DNA of 26,913 bases from JBIOJM01 sp044450785. Its GTDB lineage: Bacteria > Planctomycetota > Planctomycetia > Isosphaerales > Isosphaeraceae. Positions 8,043-18,023 of the stretch are shown here, one piece after another. The stretch is from contig JBIOJM010000115.1 of NCBI GenBank assembly GCA_044450785.1, forward strand, positions 1-26,913, read 5' to 3'. A model generated the notes under the pieces. The model was not told where the DNA came from, did no database searches, and saw nothing but the letters and a program-made list of their open reading frames with translations. Position 1 is the stretch's first letter. The number at the start of each line of letters is the position of its first letter. A program made the translations under genes and the position numbers.

Positions 8043-10370
8043 TCAGCTCAATTCAGATGAGGCGGTTTTCGGCTCCGGCAGCACACGATAGGGGCTGTCC
8101 GGATCGTAGTCGTTTCCATACCGGCCGCCGTGCTCCCCCGTCACGACTGCCCCGAGGATCCGCACGTTCAGGCACTGGAGGCGTTCTGACGCGGCAGCGA
8201 CCTTGGTCTTGCGACTCACGTCACGGAAGATCGAGAAGAGAACCGCATCGACGTGCTGGGCGATGATCAAGCCGTCGGCCACCGGAAGGATGGGCGACGA
8301 GTCGACGATCACGAAGTCGAATTGTTCTTTGAGTTGCAGGAACAGGGGACTGAGGCAACCCTGTGAGAGCTGGCAAATGGTCTGACGATCGCATCTCCCC
8401 GCGGTGAGGACTTTCAGGTCGTCGATCGTGGTGGCCGCGATGGCATCAGTCCATTCGACTTCACCTCGGATCACTTCGCTCAGCCCCATGGCCACCGGCA
8501 GATTGAAGAGTCGATGGATCGAGGGGCTGCGCAGGTCGGCGTCAATCAGCAGGGTCCGCAAGCCGCTGCGGGCCAGGCTGGTCGCCAGGTGGCTGGCCAG
8601 GGAAGTCTTCCCCTCGCCCCCGACTGCGCTCGTGATCATCACCACTCGGTGCGACCCGGTGCGGGCCGCGTGGATCAGCATCGTCCGGGTGGCGTCGATC
8701 GATTCCAGCATGAGGTTATTCCAGTAGCGGTCCTTCTCCGTCTGCCTGCGCGCGATCCCACCGCCGCGATTGGCTTTGGATCGCAGGATCGGCAAAGTGC
8801 CGACGACCTGGAGCCCCAGGTGGGTGGGGACGTCGTCCGCGGAATCCACCTTCTGGTTTTGCAATTCGAGGAAAGCAATCCCGAACAGACCTCCGAAGAA
8901 CGAGCCGACGATGATCAGACCGATCGTCGCCAACCGCTTCTTGTCGTCCCTGGTGAGAGGGGCGACAGCGTCCTCGATGGTCCGGATTCGGGGGGGCGCC
9001 ATCAGCTCGACCGTGAGGGCTTCCACCTCCGCTCCGACCTTGAGAGCGGACGCCTGCATCTGGGCGACATCGTCCTGCTGCGATTGCAGATCCAGCGTCT
9101 TGTCGGTCAGGACCTGATCTCCCTCGGTGATGGTCTTGACCTCGGCGGTCAAGCTTCGCTCGAGGTCTTCGAACATCGCCAGCTCCTGTTGTATCGTCCC
9201 CTCGCCGTGTGGTGTGATCGGATTGCTCCTGTCCTTCTCCTCGAGTTGCTTGATGGCGACGGGGCGCAGCGCCTCGCGCTTGCTCTTGAGCAGTTTTCGG
9301 GTCGCGGCCACATCTCTCTGGATCCGTTTCAGCAACGGGTCCCCGGACGGGTTCCGCGCGGCCACCCGAAAATGGGCGGTCTCCGAGTTCAATTTCTGTT
9401 CGTCTTGAGCGAGCTTGGCAATGAGGCTGGCGATGCTCGGCTCCCCATCGATCCACGCGTTGATGTCGTCCTCGGTGACCGGCGGGGCCGATGTCTCCCC
9501 GCGGGGGTCTTCGGGCCGTTGCGCCTTGAGCCGGGCTTGCGCCTTTCGTTTCTGCGACTGGACATCCGCCAAGTCCTTCCTGATGTACGCCAGGTGTTCC
9601 ATCGCAATTTGTTGCCTGTACGCCAGCGTTTGGCGGTCATCCGAACCAACCGTTTGGGCAAGCTCCCTCAGGTTGGCCCGCCGCTCCTTCAGCATTTCAT
9701 CGTACTGCTTCTTGAGCTTCTTGAGCTGGTCGTGCCGGACCGTTCGCGCCTTGATGTCCACATTGACGACTTCGTCGATGTAGGCTTTCTTGACCGCGTT
9801 GACGATCCCCGCGAGCTCTTGGCGATTTTCGCCGCTCAAGGAGATTTCCATCACCTCCGAGGCCGCGATGAACTCGACTTTCAGATTCGCCTGGAGCCAC
9901 GCGATCGGATCGACCTGCTCTCGGACCGTGCGATACTTGCTGACTTCGTTGTTCCGGAGCGCGGCGTTCAGCGCCAACTGGCTCGTGACCAGGGTCTGCT
10001 GGGTATTCTGGTACCGCTTGTAATCTTCGTTCCCCTCGGTCTCGACGGTACGGAACAGGACCTTCGGCGCCTGGGCGGCCACTTGCAACCGGGCCTGGGC
10101 CTTGAACTTCGCGGGGGGAACCAGGAACCAGGCCGCCGGACCGCAGATTCCGGCCGCGAGGATGGCCACGCCCAGGGCCAGCAACTGCCGCCGGTGAAGG
10201 GCCCTGAGGATGCTCGTCGGGCTCAGCGCGGTCGCGGAGTCCGGCCTCGCCAATCCTGAGCGGAACACCGAACCTCCGCGGGCGAGGTCCTGCGGTGCCG
10301 CGGCAAAGACGGCCGCCGAGTTGGTGACGGGGCGGTCCGGTTCACCGTTGAAATGCGATTCTGGGTTCAT
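8043..10370 (-). CDS. Polysaccharide chain-length/tyrosine autokinase (Wzc-like)
   Basis: A 775-residue inner-membrane protein that couples control of polysaccharide chain length with a cytoplasmic BY-kinase. Its order is: a polar N-terminus, a first membrane helix (about 62-84), a Wzz-type periplasmic domain with long coiled coil (about 205-460), a second membrane helix (about 480-500), and the kinase. Walker A is SAVGGEGKTS (581-590), Walker A' is LLIDADLR (607-614), and Walker B is FVIVD (686-690). The tail has tyrosines 751, 755 and 761, a small cluster of the kind that is autophosphorylated. The ATG at 10370 has only a weak ribosome site. The gene lies 90 nt after the exosortase gene and 5 nt before epsI. 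It very probably regulates synthesis or export of the polysaccharide started by the sugar transferase. Confidence 0.93.
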   Translation of the reverse strand: MNPESHFNGEPDRPVTNSAAVFAAAPQDLARGGSVFRSGLARPDSATALSPTSILRALHRRQLLALGVAILAAGICGPAAWFLVPPAKFKAQARLQVAAQAPKVLFRTVETEGNEDYKRYQNTQQTLVTSQLALNAALRNNEVSKYRTVREQVDPIAWLQANLKVEFIAASEVMEISLSGENRQELAGIVNAVKKAYIDEVVNVDIKARTVRHDQLKKLKKQYDEMLKERRANLRELAQTVGSDDRQTLAYRQQIAMEHLAYIRKDLADVQSQKRKAQARLKAQRPEDPRGETSAPPVTEDDINAWIDGEPSIASLIAKLAQDEQKLNSETAHFRVAARNPSGDPLLKRIQRDVAATRKLLKSKREALRPVAIKQLEEKDRSNPITPHGEGTIQQELAMFEDLERSLTAEVKTITEGDQVLTDKTLDLQSQQDDVAQMQASALKVGAEVEALTVELMAPPRIRTIEDAVAPLTRDDKKRLATIGLIIVGSFFGGLFGIAFLELQNQKVDSADDVPTHLGLQVVGTLPILRSKANRGGGIARRQTEKDRYWNNLMLESIDATRTMLIHAARTGSHRVVMITSAVGGEGKTSLASHLATSLARSGLRTLLIDADLRSPSIHRLFNLPVAMGLSEVIRGEVEWTDAIAATTIDDLKVLTAGRCDRQTICQLSQGCLSPLFLQLKEQFDFVIVDSSPILPVADGLIIAQHVDAVLFSIFRDVSRKTKVAAASERLQCLNVRILGAVVTGEHGGRYGNDYDPDSPYRVLPEPKTASSELS

Positions 10371-10460
10371 GGCAGAGTCTTTTCAGGATCCGAGGAACCG
10401 GGAGATGAGTCACGCCGCATGCGAAATACGTCGTCTTCGGTCGCATCTGAGCGACACTGT

Positions 10461-11522
10461 TCAAAGAACCGATGGCTTGTAACCCTTGGTCCGGGTTGCG
10501 GCCTCGTTCGCTGGCCGTTTCGAGCCCCCCAGGTCGAGCAGGAGGGGAGCCTCATACTTGGTCTCGATCAGGAGACGGGAAAGAATCCAAATCACGAACC
10601 AGTACAAAATCAGGGCGAAGGGGATCATGAGCCACCCAGCCAGATCGTGATAGAACGTGGACGCCACATGACCCCCGACCGTGTCATGGAGGATTCCGGT
10701 CACGGTGATTCGGGCAATATTGGCCAGCAAGGCAACGGGGATCGAGCTCGCGACCAGGACGATCCTGTCCAGCAGCGGGCGCTTCACAACCAGGGCCGCG
10801 GCCGTTGATAAGGCGACGAAGGTGATCAGCATGCTCAGACCGCTGCACGCTTCCACGACCCCGATCCGAGCCTCGTTCAACTGGATCACATACCCTTCGG
10901 CGAAGGCCATGAAACCGAGCGTCTGCAAGAGGTACGTGCTCGCCGTCGTGGCGATGAGCTGAAGCGGCGCTCCGAGAAAGTTCTCCACCCGCCAGGGGAG
11001 CGGGATCATGAACGCGAGGAACGCGATCGAAGGCCAGGCCCAATCCAGGATCCGCCATCCTCCCACGAGCAGCGCAAGCCCACCCAGGTAAGGCAAGAGG
11101 GAGAGGCCCTCGATCGTACCGATGCGAAAATATCCACCAACGAGTTGGACGGCCGCGCCCAGCCCGACGAAAGCCAGTCCCCAGGTGCTCTTGCTCGGCT
11201 TCACCCCATCCAGCCGGGCCCGCCGCATCCAGAGCAAAGCCAGGGAAAACATCGGCACAAGATACCCGTGGGCATACCGGGGGTCGGTCGACCATCGATC
11301 CGCCATGGCGGCCAGTGCGGGCCACAGGGACCAGAGCAGGCACCCCCCCACGAGCGGGATAGCCACCGATGCATTTTGCTCGTTGAGCCGGAATCTCATG
11401 AGGATCGGTCGAATGACGGTTCGATGATCAGAAGCAGTCGGGACAGAAACAACGGTCGGGGCTTCCGGAGTCAATCCCGCTCCCACCGAAACCCATGGCG
11501 ACTTTTTCCGACGAGAGCTCAT
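10461..11522 (-). CDS. Exosortase (PEP-CTERM sorting transpeptidase)
   Basis: A 353-residue polytopic membrane protein that is expected to cleave PEP-CTERM signals and transfer the proteins to the cell surface. It shows the three family residues: Cys226 in VVEACSGLSML, Arg271 in ANIARITVTG and His292 in YHDLAGW. About eight hydrophobic segments run from residue 53 to 318. The start at 11522 gives a polar 50-residue N-terminal extension; Met42 (MRFRLNEQN) is an alternative start. The short C-terminal cytoplasmic tail carries no EpsI domain, which is encoded separately at 7396-8037. The likely substrates are the two PEP-CTERM proteins at 3-701 and 1167-1856. It is the first gene of the minus-strand cluster. 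I do not assign a numbered exosortase subtype. Confidence 0.95.
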   Translation of the reverse strand: MSSRRKKSPWVSVGAGLTPEAPTVVSVPTASDHRTVIRPILMRFRLNEQNASVAIPLVGGCLLWSLWPALAAMADRWSTDPRYAHGYLVPMFSLALLWMRRARLDGVKPSKSTWGLAFVGLGAAVQLVGGYFRIGTIEGLSLLPYLGGLALLVGGWRILDWAWPSIAFLAFMIPLPWRVENFLGAPLQLIATTASTYLLQTLGFMAFAEGYVIQLNEARIGVVEACSGLSMLITFVALSTAAALVVKRPLLDRIVLVASSIPVALLANIARITVTGILHDTVGGHVASTFYHDLAGWLMIPFALILYWFVIWILSRLLIETKYEAPLLLDLGGSKRPANEAATRTKGYKPSVL

Positions 11523-12601
11523 CTCTGTAATCCGATCAGCGAGTCCTGGATCGATTCCCGTTGTCGCATCTCGAACACCCGGCTGGCCCCCGGACGGAAA
11601 GGGGCGATCCGATGCGACACGAGGGGAAAACTTGCCGGTTCAGCGCGGACTCCGTCCCCATGGGTTGCATGAAGCCCTCTCCAACCGCTGAGAGCCACCG
11701 CCGCGGCGAGATGACTTTTGGTCTTGCTTGATCCCCGCTTCGTCACCCAGGTCCGGGACCTCAGTGCATTGGGGGGACTCTGCATCTTTGCGTCTACACC
11801 TGCATCATTGCGAGACATTATCTAACGGGTTCAGCGACACGTATGTCAAGAGAGTACTCCGAAAAAAAATGAGCAAAGCGATTCTTAAATAGACGTGTCC
11901 TCGAAATTACTTGCATTCGTCCCGACTCAAGGCCACACATCACCGATCTGAGTCGAAGACGACCGGCTCTCCTGAGTTCAAACCCTTTCCCAGGGACACC
12001 TATGCGACGTCTTTTCGAACCCGAAGATGATGGGAAATGGGTGCAATCGGATTGGCTACAGTTTTCTCGTATTCTTGAAAAGATAAGCAATATACACATG
12101 GTTAGACAAGGAACCTGTCAGCCCATCTTACCAAGTGACATTAAAAGTGGTCGAGTTTCAGCAACTTTACTTGCGTTTATAGGATTCCATCTCCCGAATT
12201 CAGGCACGGAGTCCTGGGCCGATGTCCGATCGCGCGTCGTGAAGGCCCCGAAGGCCCTCCGACGGGAAAAACGATACGATCGGACAAGAGCGCAAGACGG
12301 CGGATTTCGCGCATCCTCCGTGCCCGTCGCTCGCTGAAGCCATGCCCCCACCCATCAGACCCTCACCGCAGCGGCGTGAGGACGATTGATGTTGAGAAGC
12401 GATCGATCGCGCGCGGGCATCGAGCCAAATTGGCGGCCAGGATGGAGCACACTGAGTGGCTGCCACGTCTCTCGTTAAGCTTCCCAGCTCTCGCCTTTTT
12501 AGGGATGGTGATTCCTGGCATCATTGCATGGATGTTGATTTTTATCATCGTTGCGGGGGGCGATCCCAACGAAGGAGCACTGATGCGGTGACGCCGTCGT
12601 C
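11523..12601. other. Long intergenic region between two divergent exosortase loci
   Basis: About 1.08 kb without a gene that I can support. The portion 11830-12190 is clearly richer in A+T than its surroundings, as expected for the regulatory region of the minus-strand exosortase operon. Short open frames occur (11519-11818 minus; 12442-12591 plus, encoding a hydrophobic 49-residue stretch), but none has a ribosome site or family resemblance. On the minus strand a TTGACA (11849-11844) stands 21 nt from GATAAT (11822-11817), which is too far apart for a standard sigma-70 promoter. Confidence 0.55.
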
Positions 12602-13592
12602 AGGCGTCGGTCCAAGGTTCGGGTTCATTATCTTCAAGAGGTCATCGCGCTCACGGTGTGCTTTGACGTCGACACATTGATCGATCGGCACGGTTGGCTC
12701 GCCGGCGTGTTCGCTTATGCTCCTCGGTTGATCTCAGTGAGCATCAGCGTCGGCACCGTGGGCGGCGTCGTGCTGTTCGGCTTGGTGAATGGGGACCAAG
12801 AATTGCGCCGGCTTGCCGGGCCGGTCGGGCAAAGCCGACGGGTGTGGCTCTGGGTTCTCGGTCATCTGGCAACGTTGGCCGGCTTGGCCTGGCTCACCCA
12901 ATCGATCTTCGAGCGATCCGCCCTCTTGAGCAACCCGGCCGTGTGGGTTGCTCTCTGGATCTCGACGGGGTTGGCAATGCTGACCCTGTGGATGCTGGCT
13001 GTTCTGCCGCTTCCTCTCTGGTACCGACTGATACGAAGCCAGTGGAATGCATTGCTGTTCGGGATCGCCGCCAGCGTCATCGCGGTTCTGGTCGGGCAAT
13101 CGACTTCCTCGCTTTGGGAATCGTTCCACCTCTCGACCTTTTGGGCTGTCCGTGGCGTGCTCGGCCTGTTCTGTCGCGATGTCGTCTGCCGGCCGGACGA
13201 ATTCGTAGTGGGAACCCATGGTTTTCTGGCCGGGATTTCACCCGAATGCTCTGGTTTCGAGGGCATCGGTCTGATCAGGGTGTTCCTGGGTGCCTTCTAC
13301 TGGTGATTTCGCCACGAGTTGCGGTTCCCGCACGCCCTGCTCCTGATCCCGCTCGGGACGGCACTGAGCTGGGTCGCCAACGTGGGGCGGATCGCCGCCC
13401 TGATCGTTGTCGGAGACCAGGGTTGGCCGGGTGTGGCCGCCGGCGGCTTCCATTCCCAGGCCGGATGGCTGGCGTTCAACGGCATCGCATTGGGATTATT
13501 CGTGCTCGCTCGCCGCGTCCGAGTGTTCTCGAAATTCGAACCGATCGCCGAGACCGAGCCGGCGGCGATGGTGAACCCCACGGCGGCCTACC
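12602..13592 (+). pseudogene. xrtE: Exosortase E/protease remnant, nonsense codon and truncated
   Basis: The frame reads like the exosortase half of the exosortase E/CAAX-protease fusion (VPEID-CTERM system). The N-terminal YLQEVIALTV-FDVDTL motif is in frame from about 12629, but no start codon is apparent before the upstream stop at 12581-12583. The catalytic Cys lies in SPECSGFEGIGLI (near 13240), the Arg in NVGRIAALI and the His in GGFHSQAGW. All three are kept, but a TGA at 13304-13306 interrupts the frame between Cys and Arg. Shortly after NPTAAYL, where intact family members continue into the membrane protease domain, the reading frame runs into unrelated sequence at about 13592. The gene is therefore damaged at both ends and in the middle. 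Subtype assignment rests on remembered family motifs. Confidence 0.8.
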
Positions 13593-16500
13593 TTGGTCGA
13601 GTACACCGATGCTGTCACGCTCACGGGCAGTGCCAGCCCGGTCACGGTCACCACCGCGATGGGGAACAACCCCGGCGGCTACAAGCCCCCCATCAGCGCA
13701 CCGAGCGGTACCTACAATTGGGTGGCCGGCTACAACGGCGACGGCAACAACAATTCGGCCCAGAGCCCCTTCGGCGCCGAGCCCGAGACGGTGAGCAAGG
13801 CCAGCCCGTCCATCGCCACGACGCCTGGGGGGAACGTGGCCCTCGGCAGCCTCACCATCAGCGGGACCAAGTACCAGGACCTGACCGGGAACGGCTTCTC
13901 GGCCGATGACACTCCGCAGAGCGGCGTGACCATCAACCTTTACCAGGAATCGAACAGCACCGCGGGATTGCAGGCCGGCAGTTGCGGCGATACCCTCGTC
14001 GCCTCGACCACGACCTTGAGCAACGGAAGCTACAGCTTTACGGTCACCAGCGCGGGCACCTATTACGTGCAGGAGTCCGTGCCGACGGGCTCTGTCCAGA
14101 CGGGCGGCGGGCCGAACGGGAGCGCCGGAAGCGCCTATTACACGATCGTCGCCACCAGCAGCCACAGCTATTCCGGCGATAACTTCGACGACTATCAGAT
14201 TCCCAACTGCAACTGCGGATCCACCAGCTTCTCCTTCACCGTGACCCCCCCGAGCGGCTCAGGGTCACCCCAGACGGTGACGAACCTGGCCGGCAACACA
14301 CAGCAAGGCGACACGGTCTCGGTCGCGTTGCCCTCGGGATCGAGCCAACAATACACCCTGGTGGTCTATACCGCGCCGGGCTCCTCCTTCAGCGACTCCA
14401 CGGCCTACCAGCAGGTGATCTATTCGCAGGCAACCGGGAGCTACACCGCAGGGACCCATTCTCTGACGGTCACGATCCCGAACACCTATTACCAGATCGA
14501 CTTCGTTTGCGGCGCTGCGATCGGCCAGTTGGAGCCGAACCAGAACTGTCCTCGTGCGTCCCGTCGGGCGTCTACCAGTGGGACGCCAGTTACAGCGGCG
14601 ACTCCAACAACAAGGCGACCAGCGACAACAACGACCTGGCGGAGCAGGTGACGGTGGTCAGCCCGTGCTGCAACTTGACTGGTATCACCTACTCCGTCTA
14701 CAACCCGAACACCCCCAACATCCCCCCCACCACGCCGGCCGACCTGAGCGGCAACACCCAGCAGGGCGACACGATCACGGTGACCTTTACCGTGCCCGCC
14801 GGGAGCTACGACCAGATTTCGCTGGTCAGCTACAATGCTCCGGAAGGGTTCTACAACGCCAACGATGCGAACCTCCAGACGGTCTTCCAGTCCGTTACGC
14901 AGGTCGAGGGACCGGGCACTCATTCGCTCAGCGTCAATTTGCCGCTGAACTTTTACCAGGTCGACTTCGTCTGCGGGACCGTGATCACCACGCTCGGCCC
15001 GGCCTCGACCAACCCCAACAACTTCTACCACGCCCAGAACCGCTTCATCGACGGAGACAACGGGGGCGTCAACCCCGTCGGGTCGTTGAGCGCGCTCTCT
15101 GTTACGGGCGAGGTCTACAACGACGTCAACCTCAACGGCAAGCTGGATAGCACCGGCGACCAGGCCGTCTGCAACGCGACGGTCACGCTGACCGGCACCG
15201 ATGCTTATGGCAACTCGATTTCGGCGACGACCACGACCAACGGCTCCGGCCTCTACACCTTCAGCGGGTTGCCCTACAGTAACTCCGCCGGCTACGCGGT
15301 GACCGTGTCGCCGCCGTCGGGCTACACGGCCGGTGAAGCCACGGTCGGGAAGGTCAACGGCACCGCCGACGGCTCCGCCGCGACCAGCCCCGAGCGTGTC
15401 CAGGGCATCGTCCTTGCCTCCTCGAGCCAGACCACGGGCACTGGTTACAACCTCGGCGTCATCACTTTGCCCTGTGTCACGGGCAGCACGTACCCCGTCG
15501 TTGTCCTCAACACGACGGCCGCTGGCGCCTTGACTCTTTCGGGCAGCGCGAAAGTCAGTGTCGCCGGCGCCGTCGTGGTCGACTCCAGTGCCGCGAACGC
15601 GATTTCGGGCAGCAGCGGCACTTCCGTGAGCGCCTCGATCATCGATGTCGTGGGCAACGTAACGGGCGCTGCCTTCAGTCCCGCGCCGTCCACGGGAGCC
15701 GCGTCGCTGGCCGACCCGCTCTTCAGCCTCGTGACACCCGGCACTACCGGCCTCACTAACTATCACGCTTACAGCCTGGCCAGCGGCACCGGGAGCATCA
15801 GCCAAGGGATCTATAGCTCGATCAATATCACGGGCGGCACTCTGACCATGAGTCCCGGCACCTACATCATCGAGGGGGGCGGCTTCAAGGTATCCGGCGC
15901 CGCCAGCGTCACCGGCACGGGCGTGACGATCTTCAACGCCGGCGGCTCCTATCCCACCTTGGGCGGGACCTTCGGCAGTATCAGCCTGGGCGGTACGGGG
16001 ACAATCAAGCTGAGTGCACCGACCAGTGGGACGTATGCCGGGATCCTGATCTTCCAGTCCCGCGATAACCCGAATACCTTGAGCATCAACGTCAGCACGG
16101 CGAACTCGGCCATCACGGGCACGATCTACGCGGCCTGCGCCCAGCTCTCCGACAGCGGCAGCACCCCGCTCAACGGGAGCCTGGTCGTCAATTCCCTGAA
16201 CGTCAGCGGCAGCGGCGTCGCCAACGCGCTGTCCTTGAATACTCCGGCCGGATCGGTCGCTTACACCCCGGCCCAGGTCCGAGCCGCCTACGGCATCAGC
16301 AACCTCGCGCTCGACGGCACCGGCCAGACCATCGCCATCGTGGATGCCTACGACGACCCGAGCATCTACCAGGCCCTGGACGCATTCGACACCCAGTTCG
16401 GCCTGACCGGCTCCGGGCCGACGCTCGCGCAGCAGTACGGCCCGGCGTCCTCGTTCCTGACGGTGCTCAATCAGAACGGCCAGACAACGTCCCTGCCCGG

Positions 16501-17831
16501 GACCGACCCGAGTGGACCGGGCACCGACAACTGGGCAGTCGAGATCGCGCTCGACGTCGAGTGGACTCATGCCATCGCCCCCGGCGCCCAGATCGTCTTG
16601 GTCGAGGCCAACAGCCAGTCGCTGTCCGACCTGATGACCGGCGTGGCCACCGCCGCCAGTCAACCCGGGGTGTCAGTCGTGACGATGAGCTGGGGCTTCC
16701 CCGAGGGCCAGGCCGTCTTCGCCGCCGATGAGGCGAATTACGACAGCACGTTCAACGTGCTGGGCGTGACCTTCCTGGCCAGCACGGGCGACTACGGGAC
16801 GGCCGATCCCGAGTACCCCGCCTTCTCGCCCAACGTCGTGGCGGTCGGCGGCACGAGCCTGAATCTCAACGCGGATAACTCCCCGTTCGAGGTCGTGGGC
16901 GGCACCAGCTTGTCGGCCCCTGCTTTTTCCGGCTTGGTGGCCCTGGTCAATCAGGGACGGGTGGCCGCGGGCGAAGCGAACCTGAACAGCTCCAGCCCGA
17001 CCGAGACTCCGCAAGCTCTCTACAGCCTGCCCCAGAGCGATTACAACTCGATCACCAGCGGCAGCAACGGCTACACCGCCAATGCCGGCTACAACCTGGT
17101 AACCGGGCTGGGGACGCCGGTCGCCAATCTCATGGTGCCCGACCTGGTGGCCTACCAGGGCCTGGGCACGTCGTACGCGGGCCCGACGGTCAGCCCCTTG
17201 CAGGATGCCACGCTCAGCAGCACCTGGTCGAGTGGCGGCAGTACCACCAATGTGTTCAGCGTGTTCAGTGCCCTCACCGTGTCGAGCAGCGGGCTCGGTC
17301 ATGGGCAAGGACTGGGTGCCGCAAGCGCCATCAGCACGTCGCTCGGCGGGACACCGGCGCAGGGCATGGCGGCCAACCACACGGCGACCACCCCGGTCAC
17401 CGCGGCCGGCACCACACTCGGCCTGGCGACCGGCTCCTTCGATCACTTACGTGAACCCGGGCGGATCGCCGGGAACCGATCGGGAAGTCATCGACGCATT
17501 CACCCCGACAAGGTACCGGACGGACCTGGTGTCCGACTCCGTCCTGGACGAGCTGGCCGCCGATTCGGTCGTGCAGGAAGCGCACCACGGGGATGGAACC
17601 ATCACGATCCCGGTCCTCCCGCCGGCCAGGGTCACTGGCGACCAGGTCACTGGCGATCCCCTCCCGCAGGGGGACCGGCCCCAGCCGCCCACCGGTTTCG
17701 CGGGACGGCTGGCGTTTCTGGGCCTGGCAGCCGGTTTTTGGGGTGGCGCAGGCATCATGGCCCGGAATCGGCGGTCAGGAGGCCTGTCTCTCCGAAGGCA
17801 ACCGCTCAAGCCAACGCCGAAGAAAGGTTGA
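13593..17831 (+). pseudogene. Decayed SdrD/Cna-B adhesin fused to a sedolisin protease
   Basis: This is a large surface protein without a signal peptide, starting abruptly at the junction with the exosortase remnant. Its frame shifts at about 14530-14560 and again at about 17435-17450. Domains in order are: Ser/Thr/Asn-rich adhesin repeats (13600-14990); an SdrD/Cna-B-like domain (about 15097-15465, GEVYNDVNLNGKLD); a beta-solenoid-like Gly/Ser/Thr segment (about 15480-16250); a sedolisin (S53) domain (about 16260-17150); and a C-terminal membrane helix with basic tail (about 17690-17780). Sedolisin residues are visible: Glu (16541) and Asp (16553) in EIALDVEW, Asp (16790) in STGDYG, and Ser (16907) in GGTSLSAP. 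Only 39 residues separate the last Asp and Ser, against 117 in sedolisin, so an in-frame deletion of about 78 residues is likely. It is very probably non-functional. Confidence 0.8.
14230..14993 (+). repeat. Two copies of a ~100-residue adhesin repeat
   Basis: Within the adhesin remnant, two segments (about 14230-14523 and 14671-14993) encode the same unit. Shared blocks are GNTQQGDT near the start, a Y-APG or YNAPE block in the middle, GTHSL near the end, and YQ[IV]DFVCG as the closing motif. They lie in different reading frames because of the frameshift between them. I take this to be an Ig-like surface repeat and cannot name the family. Confidence 0.7.
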
Positions 17832-18023
17832 CGGTCGGGTGGGCGGGTGCATCCCACCGCCGCGCGGGCTGGCTGTTGCAGAGCCTTGACCTGGTGATCA
17901 ACGCCCGTTAGATCGCTGGCCGATCGGCTGCGCTGCCATGCTCTCTGAGGATTGCCTCACCAGAAATCCAACGGTACGATGAATCGGGGATCAGTTCCGT
18001 CGTGCATTCCAGGGAGCACGATC

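Noticed and set aside
11519..11818. 99-codon minus-strand frame overlapping the exosortase start
   Set aside because: It has no ribosome site, membrane segment or family resemblance, and is more likely the leader of the exosortase operon.
11817..11849. TTGACA and GATAAT on the minus strand before the exosortase operon
   Set aside because: The spacer is 21 nt, outside the usual 16-19 nt, and no better -10 box is at the right distance.
12442..12591. 49-residue hydrophobic plus-strand frame
   Set aside because: One possible membrane helix, but there is no proper ribosome site and no homologue that I recall. It could be a relic; not supported as a gene.
12694..13794. Plus-strand open frame of 366 codons across the exosortase remnant
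   Set aside because: It is the wrong frame of the exosortase E remnant; the motifs SPECSG, NVGRI and FHSQAGW lie in the other frame.
14489..16663. Minus-strand open frame of 724 codons opposite the adhesin-sedolisin gene
   Set aside because: It mirrors the repetitive Gly/Ser/Thr codons of the other strand, and its Gly/Val/Asp/Arg-rich text has no family resemblance.
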